In this document: positions 1 through 7,912 of the stretch, in pieces
How positions within the stretch are numbered: position 1 is the first letter of the stretch
Layout: each line of letters starts with the position of its first letter
Source of the DNA: an uncultured Erythrobacter sp.
Lineage (GTDB): Bacteria > Pseudomonadota > Alphaproteobacteria > Sphingomonadales > Sphingomonadaceae
Length of the DNA stretch: 64,000 nt
Assembly (NCBI GenBank): GCA_947495555.1
Contig: CANLZI010000002.1
Location: 62,001 to 126,000, forward strand
Reading direction: 5' to 3'
Position numbers and translations under genes: made by a program
The notes under the pieces: generated by a model
Database searches by the model: none
What the model saw: only the letters and a program-made list of their open reading frames with translations
What the model was told of the DNA's origin: nothing

Positions 1-1
1 C

Positions 2-37
2 ATTCTGGACACGATCGCCAAGGAAGCGCGAAATTAG
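2..37 (+). CDS. nusB: C-terminal end of NusB (partial, cut by window edge)
   Basis: The frame beginning at base 2 reads ILDTIAKEARN and ends at a TAG at 35-37. This resembles the C-terminal helix of the transcription antitermination factor NusB (family endings of the type LD-x-IA-x-EAR), and nusB directly precedes thiL in many alphaproteobacteria. Only 11 residues are visible, so the call rests on the short match plus gene order. About 120 bases separate its stop from thiL. Confidence 0.5.
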   Translation: MLDTIAKEARN

Positions 38-158
38 GGCTATGCCCTCACCACAACGGTGCACAGCACCGCAAGGGCGACTGCCCGCCCGCAGCAGCGC
101 GGACTTGTCCGCAAGCTGCGAGGAGTTCGAGGGCGCAAATGCGCCCGCGGGAACATAA

Positions 159-1013
159 GTGAACGAAGCAGATTTCATATCGGCCCTGCGCAAAATGCCG
201 CTTCATCCCGGCGCGTGCGGTCTGCATGATGATTGCGCCATTCTGGAGATTGGCGATCAATCACTGATCATCACACATGATGCGATGTCCCAAGGCGTGC
301 ATTTTCGAAGCGACGCTGATTTGGCCGATGTTGCGTGGAAGCTGGTCGCCAGCAATCTGTCCGATCTTGCCGCCAAAGGGGCAGAACCCATCGGGGTGCT
401 GCTGGGCCATGCGCTTGGCCAGGGCGACGAGCGCTTTCTGGATGGGTTGCAAGAGGTCTTGACCACATTTGGCATATCATTGCTGGGCGGCGACACAATT
501 TCCGTCGAAGGAGCCCGCACCTTTGGCCTGACAGCCATCGGCAAAGCCACGCACACGCCGGTTCCCTCACGCAGCGGCGCGCAAGCGGGCGACAAGCTGT
601 ATGTCACCGGCACATTAGGCGCTGCGATGCTGGGATTTGAAGGCGAGGCCGACTATCTGCAAGCCTTCAACCGGCCCAGCCCTCGATTGGCAGAAGGTAA
701 GGCACTGGCCCCATCGGTAAGTGCGATGATGGATATTTCAGACGGATTGCTTCTCGATGCATTCCGCTTGGCCGAGGCCAGCCAGGCCACGCTGGCCATT
801 GATAGCCATCATGTGCCGGTTGCCGACGAAAAGCGGCGCGATGACGGTATGCGCTGGGGTGATGATTACGAATTGTTGTTCACCCTGCCGGATGGCGTCG
901 AGCCTAGCGTTGCGGCGACATGTATAGGATCGGTGGAACCGTTGGGCTTTGCCCCGCTGCTGCTGGATGACAATCCGGTGGTGAACAGCCAGGGATTGGG
1001 CTTCCAGCACTAG
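159..1013 (+). CDS. thiL: Thiamine-monophosphate kinase ThiL
   Basis: ThiL phosphorylates thiamine monophosphate with ATP to thiamine diphosphate, the last step of cofactor synthesis in the cytoplasm. The 284-residue protein carries the AIRS/ThiL-fold signatures: HDDCAIL near residue 23, ITHDAMSQGVHF near 38, LLGGDTIS near 108, MMDISDGL near 190 and WGDDYELLF near 226. The start is a GTG; the next in-frame starts would remove the N-terminal family sequence. It is shorter than the roughly 325 residues of the E. coli enzyme, with a compact C-terminal part, as is common in sphingomonads. A perfect 6-bp hairpin (GGGCGC/GCGCCC, 131-146) sits just before the start and may tune initiation or end nusB transcription. 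Confidence 0.93.
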   Translation: MNEADFISALRKMPLHPGACGLHDDCAILEIGDQSLIITHDAMSQGVHFRSDADLADVAWKLVASNLSDLAAKGAEPIGVLLGHALGQGDERFLDGLQEVLTTFGISLLGGDTISVEGARTFGLTAIGKATHTPVPSRSGAQAGDKLYVTGTLGAAMLGFEGEADYLQAFNRPSPRLAEGKALAPSVSAMMDISDGLLLDAFRLAEASQATLAIDSHHVPVADEKRRDDGMRWGDDYELLFTLPDGVEPSVAATCIGSVEPLGFAPLLLDDNPVVNSQGLGFQH

Positions 1014-1185
1014 GTGCGCCTGCCCTGAGCCGCAATTTGACCGGATAGACTGGTAAAACTGGTGAGATTACCGCCTTAATAGGGCTTCTGCCCTTGTCAG
1101 GCCGCGTTCAATCCGTATAGCCATCGCCGCACGAGCGCACCTGTGATCGCAGGGCGCTATTCCACGTAAAAGAGAGGGGATTTCT

Positions 1186-3303
1186 GTGGACCTTATTCTC
1201 ATTTCAATTGGGCTTGGTTTGCTCGCCATTGTTTATGGTGTCTTTACCAGCCGTCAGGTTCTCGGCGCTGATGCCGGGAACGCTAAGATGCAAGAGATTG
1301 CTGGCGCCATTCAAGAAGGCGCACAAGCTTATCTCAACCGCCAATATATGACAATCGGCATCGTCGGTGTGGTCGTGGCCGTTCTGGTCGGACTGTTCCT
1401 CGGCATGGTTCCGGCTGTCGGATTCCTCATCGGAGCGATCCTATCGGGCGTTGCGGGCTATATCGGGATGAACATCTCGGTCCGCTCGAACGTGCGTACT
1501 GCGCAGGCGGCTAGCGTAGGCTTGCAAGAAGGCCTGACAATCGCGTTTCGCGCGGGCGCCATCACCGGCATGCTGGTGGCTGGCCTTGCCCTGCTCGCAA
1601 TCGCGGTGTTCTTCTACGTCCTGGTTGGTTCGATGAATCTGGCGCCAAACAGCCGCGTCGTGATTGACGGTCTGGTTGGCCTGGCCTTTGGTGCATCGCT
1701 GATTTCAATCTTTGCCCGTTTGGGCGGCGGTATCTTTACCAAGGCTGCAGACGTTGGTGCCGACTTGGTCGGCAAGGTTGAAGCAGGCATCCCAGAGGAT
1801 GATCCCCGTAACCCTGCCACCATCGCAGATAACGTTGGTGACAACGTTGGTGACTGTGCTGGCATGGCTGCTGACCTGTTCGAAACTTACGTCGTCACCG
1901 TTGGTGCGACCATGGTTCTGATGGCTCTGCTGCTGACCAATATTGGCGATCTGCTGCTGCCATTGATGGCTTTGCCATTGCTGATTGGCGGCGCGTGTAT
2001 CGTAACCTCGATCATTGGCACCTATTTCGTCCGTCTGGGCAATGGCAAAAATGTCATGGGCGCGATGTATAAGGGCTTCATCGTTACGGCCGTTCTGGCC
2101 ATTCCGCTGATCTGGATTGCCACTTCATATGCTCTCGGCACAGCCGGAATCGATATGAATACGGTGCTTAACCCAGGCCTCGGCATGGTTGAGTTCACTG
2201 GACGCGATCTGTTCTATTGTTCGCTAATCGGCCTTGCGCTGACAGGCATCATCATCTGGATCACCGAGTATTACACCGGCACGAATTATCGTCCGGTACG
2301 CTCGATCGCCAAGGCTTCGGAAACGGGCCATGGCACCAATGTGATCCAAGGTCTGGCGATCAGCTTGGAATCGACCGCACTGCCCACCATCGCCATCATC
2401 GCCGCCATCATCGGCGCGTACCAGCTTGCTGGCCTGCTAGGCCTGGCATTTGGTGCCACCGCGATGCTTGCACTGGCTGGCATGGTTGTGGCGCTGGACG
2501 CGTATGGTCCGGTAACCGACAACGCTGGCGGCATTGCCGAAATGGCTGGTCTGGACGAAAGCGTCCGCGAAAAGACCGACCTGCTCGACGCTGTTGGCAA
2601 CACCACTAAAGCTGTGACCAAAGGCTATGCCATTGGTTCGGCCGGTCTTGCCGCGTTGGTGCTGTTTGCAGCCTATACCGCTGACCTTCGCGCATACTTC
2701 CCAACCGCTGAAGTCAACTTCAGCCTTGAGAATCCGTATGTGATTGTGGGTCTGCTGCTGGGTGCTCTGCTGCCGTATCTGTTCGGTGCCATGGGCATGA
2801 CAGCGGTTGGCCGTGCGGCTGGCGATGTGGTTGTCGACGTGCGCAATCAGTTCCGCGAAAAGCCGGGCATCATGGAAGGCACCGAAAAGCCTGACTATGC
2901 CCGCACAGTGGATCTGGTGACCAAGGCCGCGATCAAAGAAATGATCATTCCGTCGCTGCTTCCGGTGCTTGCTCCGATTGCGACCTACTTTGTGATCTAC
3001 TACATCGCAGGCCAGAACGAGGCTTTCGCTTCGTTGGGCGCATTGCTGCTCGGCGTGATTGTCGGCGGTCTGTTCGTCGCACTTTCCATGACCGCCGGTG
3101 GCGGTGCATGGGACAATGCGAAGAAATACATCGAAGACGGCAACCATGGCGGCAAGGGCTCAGAAGCTCATAAAGCTGCTGTGACCGGTGACACTGTTGG
3201 CGATCCTTACAAGGATACCGCAGGTCCGGCCGTGAACCCGATGATCAAGATCACCAACATTGTGGCGCTGTTGCTGCTGGCAGCTCTTGCTGGCACGCAC
3301 TAA
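1186..3303 (+). CDS. hppA: Membrane proton-pumping pyrophosphatase (H+-PPase), K+-independent type
   Basis: This 705-residue integral membrane enzyme hydrolyses pyrophosphate and pumps protons across the inner membrane, saving energy from biosynthetic PPi. The length and about 16 hydrophobic segments fit the family. The PPi-binding motifs are visible: [11 protein letters not shown] near residue 190, [19 protein letters not shown] near 213, and [18 protein letters not shown] near the C-terminus. The sequence [10 protein letters not shown] has Lys and Thr at the two positions that in family studies distinguish K+-independent from K+-dependent enzymes (Ala/Ala). The start is GTG with the strong upstream site AGAGAGGGG. 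The gene is monocistronic, flanked by a terminator downstream; upstream is a small hairpin (AGGGC/GCCCT at 1081-1094). Confidence 0.97.
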   Translation: MDLILISIGLGLLAIVYGVFTSRQVLGADAGNAKMQEIAGAIQEGAQAYLNRQYMTIGIVGVVVAVLVGLFLGMVPAVGFLIGAILSGVAGYIGMNISVRSNVRTAQAASVGLQEGLTIAFRAGAITGMLVAGLALLAIAVFFYVLVGSMNLAPNSRVVIDGLVGLAFGASLISIFARLGGGIFTKAADVGADLVGKVEAGIPEDDPRNPATIADNVGDNVGDCAGMAADLFETYVVTVGATMVLMALLLTNIGDLLLPLMALPLLIGGACIVTSIIGTYFVRLGNGKNVMGAMYKGFIVTAVLAIPLIWIATSYALGTAGIDMNTVLNPGLGMVEFTGRDLFYCSLIGLALTGIIIWITEYYTGTNYRPVRSIAKASETGHGTNVIQGLAISLESTALPTIAIIAAIIGAYQLAGLLGLAFGATAMLALAGMVVALDAYGPVTDNAGGIAEMAGLDESVREKTDLLDAVGNTTKAVTKGYAIGSAGLAALVLFAAYTADLRAYFPTAEVNFSLENPYVIVGLLLGALLPYLFGAMGMTAVGRAAGDVVVDVRNQFREKPGIMEGTEKPDYARTVDLVTKAAIKEMIIPSLLPVLAPIATYFVIYYIAGQNEAFASLGALLLGVIVGGLFVALSMTAGGGAWDNAKKYIEDGNHGGKGSEAHKAAVTGDTVGDPYKDTAGPAVNPMIKITNIVALLLLAALAGTH

Positions 3304-3343
3304 GCCGGTTGATCAAACATAAGGGCCCTTGGGTCCTGCCAAG

Positions 3344-3376
3344 ACCCCGCCGCGAGCAATCTCGGCGGGGTTTTTG
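3344..3376 (+). terminator. Rho-independent terminator of hppA
   Basis: A perfect 9-bp stem ACCCCGCCG (3344-3352) / CGGCGGGGT (3363-3371) with a 10-base loop is followed directly by TTTTG. It lies 40 bases after the hppA stop and before tesB, so it should end the hppA transcript. Confidence 0.9.
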
Positions 3377-3420
3377 TTTGCGCAATTGACCACGGCTATT
3401 TGGTCGCCCAAAGGCAAGGC

Positions 3421-4377
3421 ATGGAAAGTAACAACGCCGCAGATATCTCAGCTGCTGACACAGCGCCGCCCTCGCCCGAACAATTGGTCGCAGGCTTGGT
3501 CCGTTTGCTATCAGTTGAGCCAACCGGCGAGCACAGCTTCACTGGGCGTTCGCAAAAGGACGGGTTTGGCCGGATGTTTGGTGGGCAAGTGATTGCCCAG
3601 GCCTTGCAGGCCGCCCAAGAAACCGTGACCGATGGTAAGCAAGCGCACTCCATGCATGCCTATTTCCTGCGTGGAGGCGAGGAAGGCCCCATGACCGATC
3701 TGAAGGTCGAGGCCGACTTTGACGGGCGCAGCTTTGCCAATCGCCGCGTTGTTGCCAGCCAGACCACCAAGGATGGCAGCCACCGGCCAATCCTCAACCT
3801 AACGGCCAGCTTTCAGCGCCCGGAAGAAGGGCTGACGCATGACGAATATGTCATGCCTGATGTGCCCATGCCCGAAGATCTGCGCGCGGATATGGATTTG
3901 CGCCGCGAATATGCGGACAAGGCGGGCATCACCGGAAACGCGCGCAAGCTGATGCTGCGGCCGCGCTCGATCGAGATGCGCACAACCGACAAGCTGCATT
4001 GGATGAACAGCGAGCCGCGCCCGCCCGCAGCGCACAGCTGGTTCAAGGCCGCTGCCCCGCTTCCTTCGCTTGCGGGCAATGAAGGGCTGCATCGCGCCGT
4101 GATAGCCTATGCCAGCGACTTTACGCTGCTGGGCACCAGCGCCCTGCCCCATGGCCTCAGCTGGATGCGCGGCGAACTGGTCGGCGCGAGCCTTGACCAT
4201 GCGTTGTGGTTTCACCGTCCAGCTCCCGCTGACGAATGGCTTCTCTATGCCACTGATTCCCCGTGGACCGGCAGTGGCAGAGGCTTCAACCGAGGCCGCA
4301 TCTTCACCCGCGACGGCCAATTGGTCGCCAGTGTCGCCCAAGAAGGCATGATGCGCCGCCGCAAGGGTTCCTCCTAA
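3421..4377 (+). CDS. tesB: Acyl-CoA thioesterase II (TesB family)
   Basis: It hydrolyses acyl-CoA to free fatty acid and CoA in the cytoplasm. The 318-residue double-hotdog protein shows the N-terminal family block FGRMFGGQVIAQALQAA near residue 48 and the C-terminal block with SLDHALWFHRP, TGSGRGFNRGRIF and VASVAQEGM. The Asp of YASDFTLLGTS and the Gln of VAQEG match the catalytic Asp and Gln known in E. coli TesB. I chose the ATG at 3421, which has AAGGCAAGG directly upstream; an in-frame TTG at 3400 would add seven residues. Its stop overlaps the stop of the convergent usp gene by four bases, so the two mRNAs share 3' ends. Confidence 0.93.
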   Translation: MESNNAADISAADTAPPSPEQLVAGLVRLLSVEPTGEHSFTGRSQKDGFGRMFGGQVIAQALQAAQETVTDGKQAHSMHAYFLRGGEEGPMTDLKVEADFDGRSFANRRVVASQTTKDGSHRPILNLTASFQRPEEGLTHDEYVMPDVPMPEDLRADMDLRREYADKAGITGNARKLMLRPRSIEMRTTDKLHWMNSEPRPPAAHSWFKAAAPLPSLAGNEGLHRAVIAYASDFTLLGTSALPHGLSWMRGELVGASLDHALWFHRPAPADEWLLYATDSPWTGSGRGFNRGRIFTRDGQLVASVAQEGMMRRRKGSS

Positions 4378-5189
4378 TGCGCCAACAAGACTGGTAGCCT
4401 TGGGTCTTTCAAAGCGTGTCGTGTGACCCCACCCAGCAGCATTTCTGCCAGGCGAGATCGACCATAGGCGCCCATGACCATATAACTGCACTCGCGCCGC
4501 AGAGCCGCTGAATACAACGCATCAGAAATGTTCGCCTCGCCCCGCGGCACTTCGAATACTTCGCAATCGACGCCATGCCGGCTCAGATATGCGGCCCCCT
4601 CCAAGGGAGCGAAGTCAAAGCGATCCTCTTTGGGCTCCTCGGTCACCGTCGCCAGATAGACTTTGCTGGCCTTTTTCAGCAGCGGCAGCGCTGCGCGGAC
4701 GGCGTGGCATGCCTCGCTTGAACCGTTCCATGCCACCATGGCTGTGCCCGAACAATCCAGCGCCTTGTGATCCGTTGGTACGACCATAACCGGTGTCCGC
4801 GACCTCAGAACCAAATCACCCACCATATGCGAGGGTCCTGGCCCTTTCTCGCCAATATCATGCGGGCCAACAATGATCAGGTCCTTAAGTGCCGAATGAG
4901 CCAGCAAGCGATGTTCGGGCATGCCATCTTCAAGCAGCCAATCCCACTGGACCCCTTCATTGGACAAGTCCTTCTCGACCTTGGTCCGCAATTCTTCGGC
5001 TCTCTGCTTGATCGCCGGTAGGGCAGCGGCCATCGCCGATCCGTAAAAATCCCCCGGTGCAAAAATTTCCAAGTTTACGGCTTGAAGGCAGGTCAGATGT
5101 CCATCGAATGTTCTGCCGATGTCCAATGCGGCCTGCTTGCGTGCGTCCAAGCCTGCGTCATCTCCAATATGCAACATTATCGATTTCAT
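4374..5189 (-). CDS. Two-domain universal stress protein (UspA family)
   Basis: A 271-residue cytoplasmic protein made of two tandem Usp domains. The first (residues 1-140) begins KSIMLHIGDD and has a degenerate ATP-loop region; the second (about 150-271) ends VMGAYGRSRLAEMLLGGVTRHAL, matching the G-x2-G-x9-G-S/T nucleotide-loop pattern of ATP-binding Usps. The ATG at 5189 is preceded at good spacing by GGAGG; a TTG five codons upstream is less likely. The 5' leader has a perfect hairpin, and a perfect FNR-type box lies about 80 bases upstream, suggesting induction at low oxygen. The exact client or ligand is unknown. Confidence 0.9.
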   Translation of the reverse strand: MKSIMLHIGDDAGLDARKQAALDIGRTFDGHLTCLQAVNLEIFAPGDFYGSAMAAALPAIKQRAEELRTKVEKDLSNEGVQWDWLLEDGMPEHRLLAHSALKDLIIVGPHDIGEKGPGPSHMVGDLVLRSRTPVMVVPTDHKALDCSGTAMVAWNGSSEACHAVRAALPLLKKASKVYLATVTEEPKEDRFDFAPLEGAAYLSRHGVDCEVFEVPRGEANISDALYSAALRRECSYMVMGAYGRSRLAEMLLGGVTRHALKDPRLPVLLAH

Positions 5190-5211
5190 GATCACTGCCT
5201 CCAATTGTCAA

Positions 5212-5230
5212 TCCACAGCCGATCTGTGGA
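5212..5230 (-). other. Hairpin in the 5' leader of usp
   Basis: Perfect 7-bp inverted repeat TCCACAG / CTGTGGA with a 5-base loop, between the FNR-type box and the GGAGG ribosome site of usp. On the usp transcript it would form a small stem about 10 bases upstream of the ribosome-binding site. A role in mRNA stability or translation is only inferred. Confidence 0.45.
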
Positions 5231-5264
5231 GAGTTTATTGCTAAGGCGGGCAGCACATCACGCA

Positions 5265-5278
5265 TTGATCCAGATCAA
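5265..5278 (-). promoter_or_regulatory. FNR/FixK-type binding site
   Basis: TTGAT-CCAG-ATCAA is a perfect match to the TTGAT-N4-ATCAA consensus bound by FNR, ANR, FnrL and FixK regulators. It is centred 82 bases upstream of the usp ATG. On the usp strand a weak -10-like TAGCAAT lies about 21 bases beyond the box, a spacing compatible with activation from near -41.5. The same box is about 106 bases upstream of the divergent oxygenase gene, so either or both could be controlled. Confidence 0.7.
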
Positions 5279-5377
5279 AACATAGGCCTAATTTGCGCAA
5301 TATCTTTGTTCAAATCGAGCCCGTGCTTGCGTTGGTGGCGATCAAGAGTAGGCTTCAACGCAGAGAGGTTTTCATTC

Positions 5378-6853
5378 ATGCAGATTACTCGCGAAGCGCC
5401 GCTGAAATATACGCTGGAGCCCAGCAATCATCCCTATCTGTCTGGCCCTTGGACCCCCGTCCACGAGGAAGTGACGGTAGACGAGCTGGAGATCATCGAG
5501 GGTGAAATCCCGGCCGATATTGACGGGATCTATCTTCGCAACACCGAAAATCCTGTGCACCAGCCGCTGGGTCGCCATCACCCGTTTGATGGCGATGCGA
5601 TGATCCATCAAGTGGATATCTCAGGCGGCAAGGCGAGCTATCGCAACCGCTTCGTGCGGACCCAATGTTTTACCCAAGAACAGATTGCTGGCGGCGCGCT
5701 GTGGGGCGGATTGATGGACCCGCCGGGCACATCCAAGCGCCCTGGTTTTGGCGCGCATGGCGGCTTGAAAGACACCGCCAGCACAGACATCATTGTGCAC
5801 GCCGGAATTGCCTATTCCACCATGTATCAATGCGGCGAAGCCTGGATGATGGACCCGGTCACTCTGGAGAATTTGGGCAAGGCGCCATGGGGGCCGATTG
5901 ACGGCATCTCAGCCCATCCCAAGGTGGATGAGCAAACCGGCGAGATGATGTTCTTCAACTATGGCGTCCACGCGCCCTATATGCACTATGGCGTCGTCGA
6001 TCGGGCGGGCAAACTGGTGCATTATGTGCCGATCCCGCTAGCCGGTCCTCGCTTGCCGCATGACATGGCGATCACCAAGAACTGGTCGATCCTGAACGAT
6101 ATGCCGCTGTTTTGGGACGAGGAATTGCTCAAACGGGACATCCACGCAGCGCGCATTCACGATGGCATTCCTACCCGATTTGCGTTGATACCGCGCCATG
6201 GCCAGCCCGAGGACATCCGCTGGTTCGAGGCCGATCCGACCTATGTCCTGCATTGGACCAATGCTTATGAGACCACCGGGCCGGATGGCGATGAGGTGGT
6301 GCTCGAAGGCTATCATCAGGCCAAGCCGATGCCCGATCCGATCGAGGAAATGGGCAAATACAGCCATATGATGGCCTATGTGGACGAACACAGCTTTGAA
6401 TCGCGTCTGCATCGCTGGCGCTTCAATTTGACCACGGGTGAATGCACCGAACAGCGCCTGTCCGACCGGATTGTGGAATTCGGGATGATCAATCCCAATT
6501 TTGCGATGAAGCCGTCGCGATATGTCTGGTCGACGACAACCAAGCCCGGCTGGTTCCTGTTCAATGGCTATGCCCGGCAGGACACGCAAACGGGCGGGGA
6601 GCAAATCTATCAATTGCCCGACGGGGTCTATGCCAGCGAGAGCCCAATTGTGCCGAGAAAAGGCACTACACAGGAAGACGACGCCTATCTGGTGACCTTC
6701 TTGATTGACGAGAACACAGGGTGTTCCGAACTAGCAATCCTGGACGCTAGCGATGTGACCAAGGGTCCAATCTGCCGGGCGAAATTGCCGCACAAAATCT
6801 CGAGTGGGGTGCATGCGACATGGGTTGAGCGGGACATGCTGCCCGCTACATAA
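5378..6853 (+). CDS. Carotenoid oxygenase family protein (lignostilbene/carotenoid cleavage dioxygenase-like)
   Basis: A 491-residue Fe(II) dioxygenase of the family that cleaves C=C bonds of carotenoids, apocarotenoids or stilbenes. The four iron-ligand histidines can be placed at H180 (GISAHPKVD), H228 (LPHDMAIT), H292 (LHWTNAYE) and H479 (SGVHATW). The FDGDAMIHQV block near residue 70 is also typical. I start at the ATG 5378, which has AGAGAGG upstream; an earlier in-frame start at 5306 gives an unconvincing extension. No signal peptide is seen. Substrate cannot be read from sequence; sphingomonads have both lignostilbene- and carotenoid-cleaving members. Confidence 0.9.
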   Translation: MQITREAPLKYTLEPSNHPYLSGPWTPVHEEVTVDELEIIEGEIPADIDGIYLRNTENPVHQPLGRHHPFDGDAMIHQVDISGGKASYRNRFVRTQCFTQEQIAGGALWGGLMDPPGTSKRPGFGAHGGLKDTASTDIIVHAGIAYSTMYQCGEAWMMDPVTLENLGKAPWGPIDGISAHPKVDEQTGEMMFFNYGVHAPYMHYGVVDRAGKLVHYVPIPLAGPRLPHDMAITKNWSILNDMPLFWDEELLKRDIHAARIHDGIPTRFALIPRHGQPEDIRWFEADPTYVLHWTNAYETTGPDGDEVVLEGYHQAKPMPDPIEEMGKYSHMMAYVDEHSFESRLHRWRFNLTTGECTEQRLSDRIVEFGMINPNFAMKPSRYVWSTTTKPGWFLFNGYARQDTQTGGEQIYQLPDGVYASESPIVPRKGTTQEDDAYLVTFLIDENTGCSELAILDASDVTKGPICRAKLPHKISSGVHATWVERDMLPAT

Positions 6854-6900
6854 TGCGCTGAATTGTGCGGGTGAGACGGCGCGATTTCGTTTTTTGCACT

Positions 6901-6937
6901 TTTGACACTTTCCCAACTTGTTGTTGGATATGTCAAA
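6901..6937. terminator. Hairpin between convergent genes, possible bidirectional terminator
   Basis: Outer arms TTTGACA (6901-6907) / TGTCAAA (6931-6937) enclose an inner perfect stem CCAAC (6913-6917) / GTTGG (6923-6927). It lies between the convergent oxygenase and phytochelatin-synthase-like genes; a run of T at 6890-6895 precedes it on the plus strand (so an A-to-T run follows it on the minus strand). Alternatively TTGACA could be a chance -35-like sequence. Confidence 0.45.
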
Positions 6938-7029
6938 GGCAGCTTTGAGGCGCTTTGTGTCTAGCGGAGACTAGTCAGCACAAGACTGATGCCACCTATT
7001 CTAATGCGCCAGATTCGGCATCAGGCATA

Positions 7030-7737
7030 TCACTTGTCATTTCTTATTTCGATCCAACCGCGGGAAATTCCGCTCTCGCCATCGATTGTTGTCATCGCGC
7101 CGAACAGTCCCTCAAGGGAAACCCACGTGTGCGGGTATTTGTAGGTAGCCGTATCCATGATGAGCACACGATCCGTCTCTGCATCATAAGCGGCAATCGG
7201 CGAGATGTGACCGACACGGGACTGACCAAGCTCCTCGCGCTGATAATTGACCAACATGTAATCGTCTTCAGAAGAAAGGTTGCGAATTACTGTTTGGCGA
7301 AACTCCTCCAAGTTCGAAGCGTCCGCATGACTAGTAACAACTTCCACCCCATGCGACTCCAAGATGTCTGCGAGGACTTGCAGCGTCATACCCCGGACAG
7401 CGACCTTCCAAATCGGACGAACATTGGATGCTTCTTCATGGAATAGACTTGTTTGGGAAACACTTTTGCCAAGTGCATTTAGAACGATCGAACTGCTAGC
7501 CACCCCACAAAAGCTGCTCAGCTTTTGGGATTCGAAATGCTCCGCCATCTCATCGTAATCTGCGAGAGCGTCCGCATCCTGCAGTAACTGCTTGCCTTCT
7601 GCTGTCTCCGCGGAAATCAGAAATTCGGGAAGTGGTTGTGGATCCTCACTCGGCACCAACAAGAATGCAACTACGATGAGAAACGCCACAATGAGCAGCG
7701 CCAAGATTACCAGGACCCGATTGATCCATTTCTTCAT
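7030..7737 (-). CDS. Membrane-anchored phytochelatin synthase-like cysteine peptidase
   Basis: Phytochelatin synthases and their bacterial relatives use a papain-type triad to remove the glycine of glutathione; the bacterial forms mostly act as gamma-Glu-Cys dipeptide-releasing hydrolases. The 235-residue protein has SSFCGVASSSIVLNAL with Cys77, VGHISPIAAYD with His177 and VLIMDTATYKYPHTW with Asp195, the full triad in the family spacing. Residues 7-28 form one hydrophobic segment after two lysines, so the catalytic domain is likely anchored and periplasmic. The C-terminal plant metal-sensing domain is absent. GGGAAG precedes the ATG at good distance. It stands alone, convergent with the oxygenase gene. 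Confidence 0.82.
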   Translation of the reverse strand: MKKWINRVLVILALLIVAFLIVVAFLLVPSEDPQPLPEFLISAETAEGKQLLQDADALADYDEMAEHFESQKLSSFCGVASSSIVLNALGKSVSQTSLFHEEASNVRPIWKVAVRGMTLQVLADILESHGVEVVTSHADASNLEEFRQTVIRNLSSEDDYMLVNYQREELGQSRVGHISPIAAYDAETDRVLIMDTATYKYPHTWVSLEGLFGAMTTIDGESGISRGWIEIRNDK

Positions 7738-7852
7738 GCCGCGCTTCCCTTTTTGACCTTGAAGGATCCCTAGCTCGGCTGACGGAGCTCAGCAAACTTC
7801 AACTGATAAACTGTGCTTCTGGCCTGCTTGTCAGATATGCGAGACCGCTAGT

Positions 7853-7877
7853 GTCCGCAATTGGGTCGTTAGCGGAC
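7853..7877. repeat. REP-like hairpin element GTCCGC...GCGGAC
   Basis: GTCCGC (7853-7858) and GCGGAC (7872-7877) flank the loop AATTGGGTCGTTA. It lies in the 175-base space between the phytochelatin-synthase-like gene and uvrC, in which I see no gene. I recall similar GTCCGC-gggtcg-GCGGAC units scattered in genomes of this family, but only one copy is in this window, so the repeat status is inference. Confidence 0.35.
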
Positions 7878-7912
7878 TGTCTGCAAAACAGGCGCCTCCC
7901 CAACCCCATTCC

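Noticed and set aside
2437-3147. 236-codon minus-strand ORF
   Set aside because: Antisense to hppA and without recognisable domain.
6902-6930. TTGACA with TGGATA as a promoter
   Set aside because: No plus-strand gene lies downstream, and the sequence is better explained as an arm of a hairpin between convergent genes.
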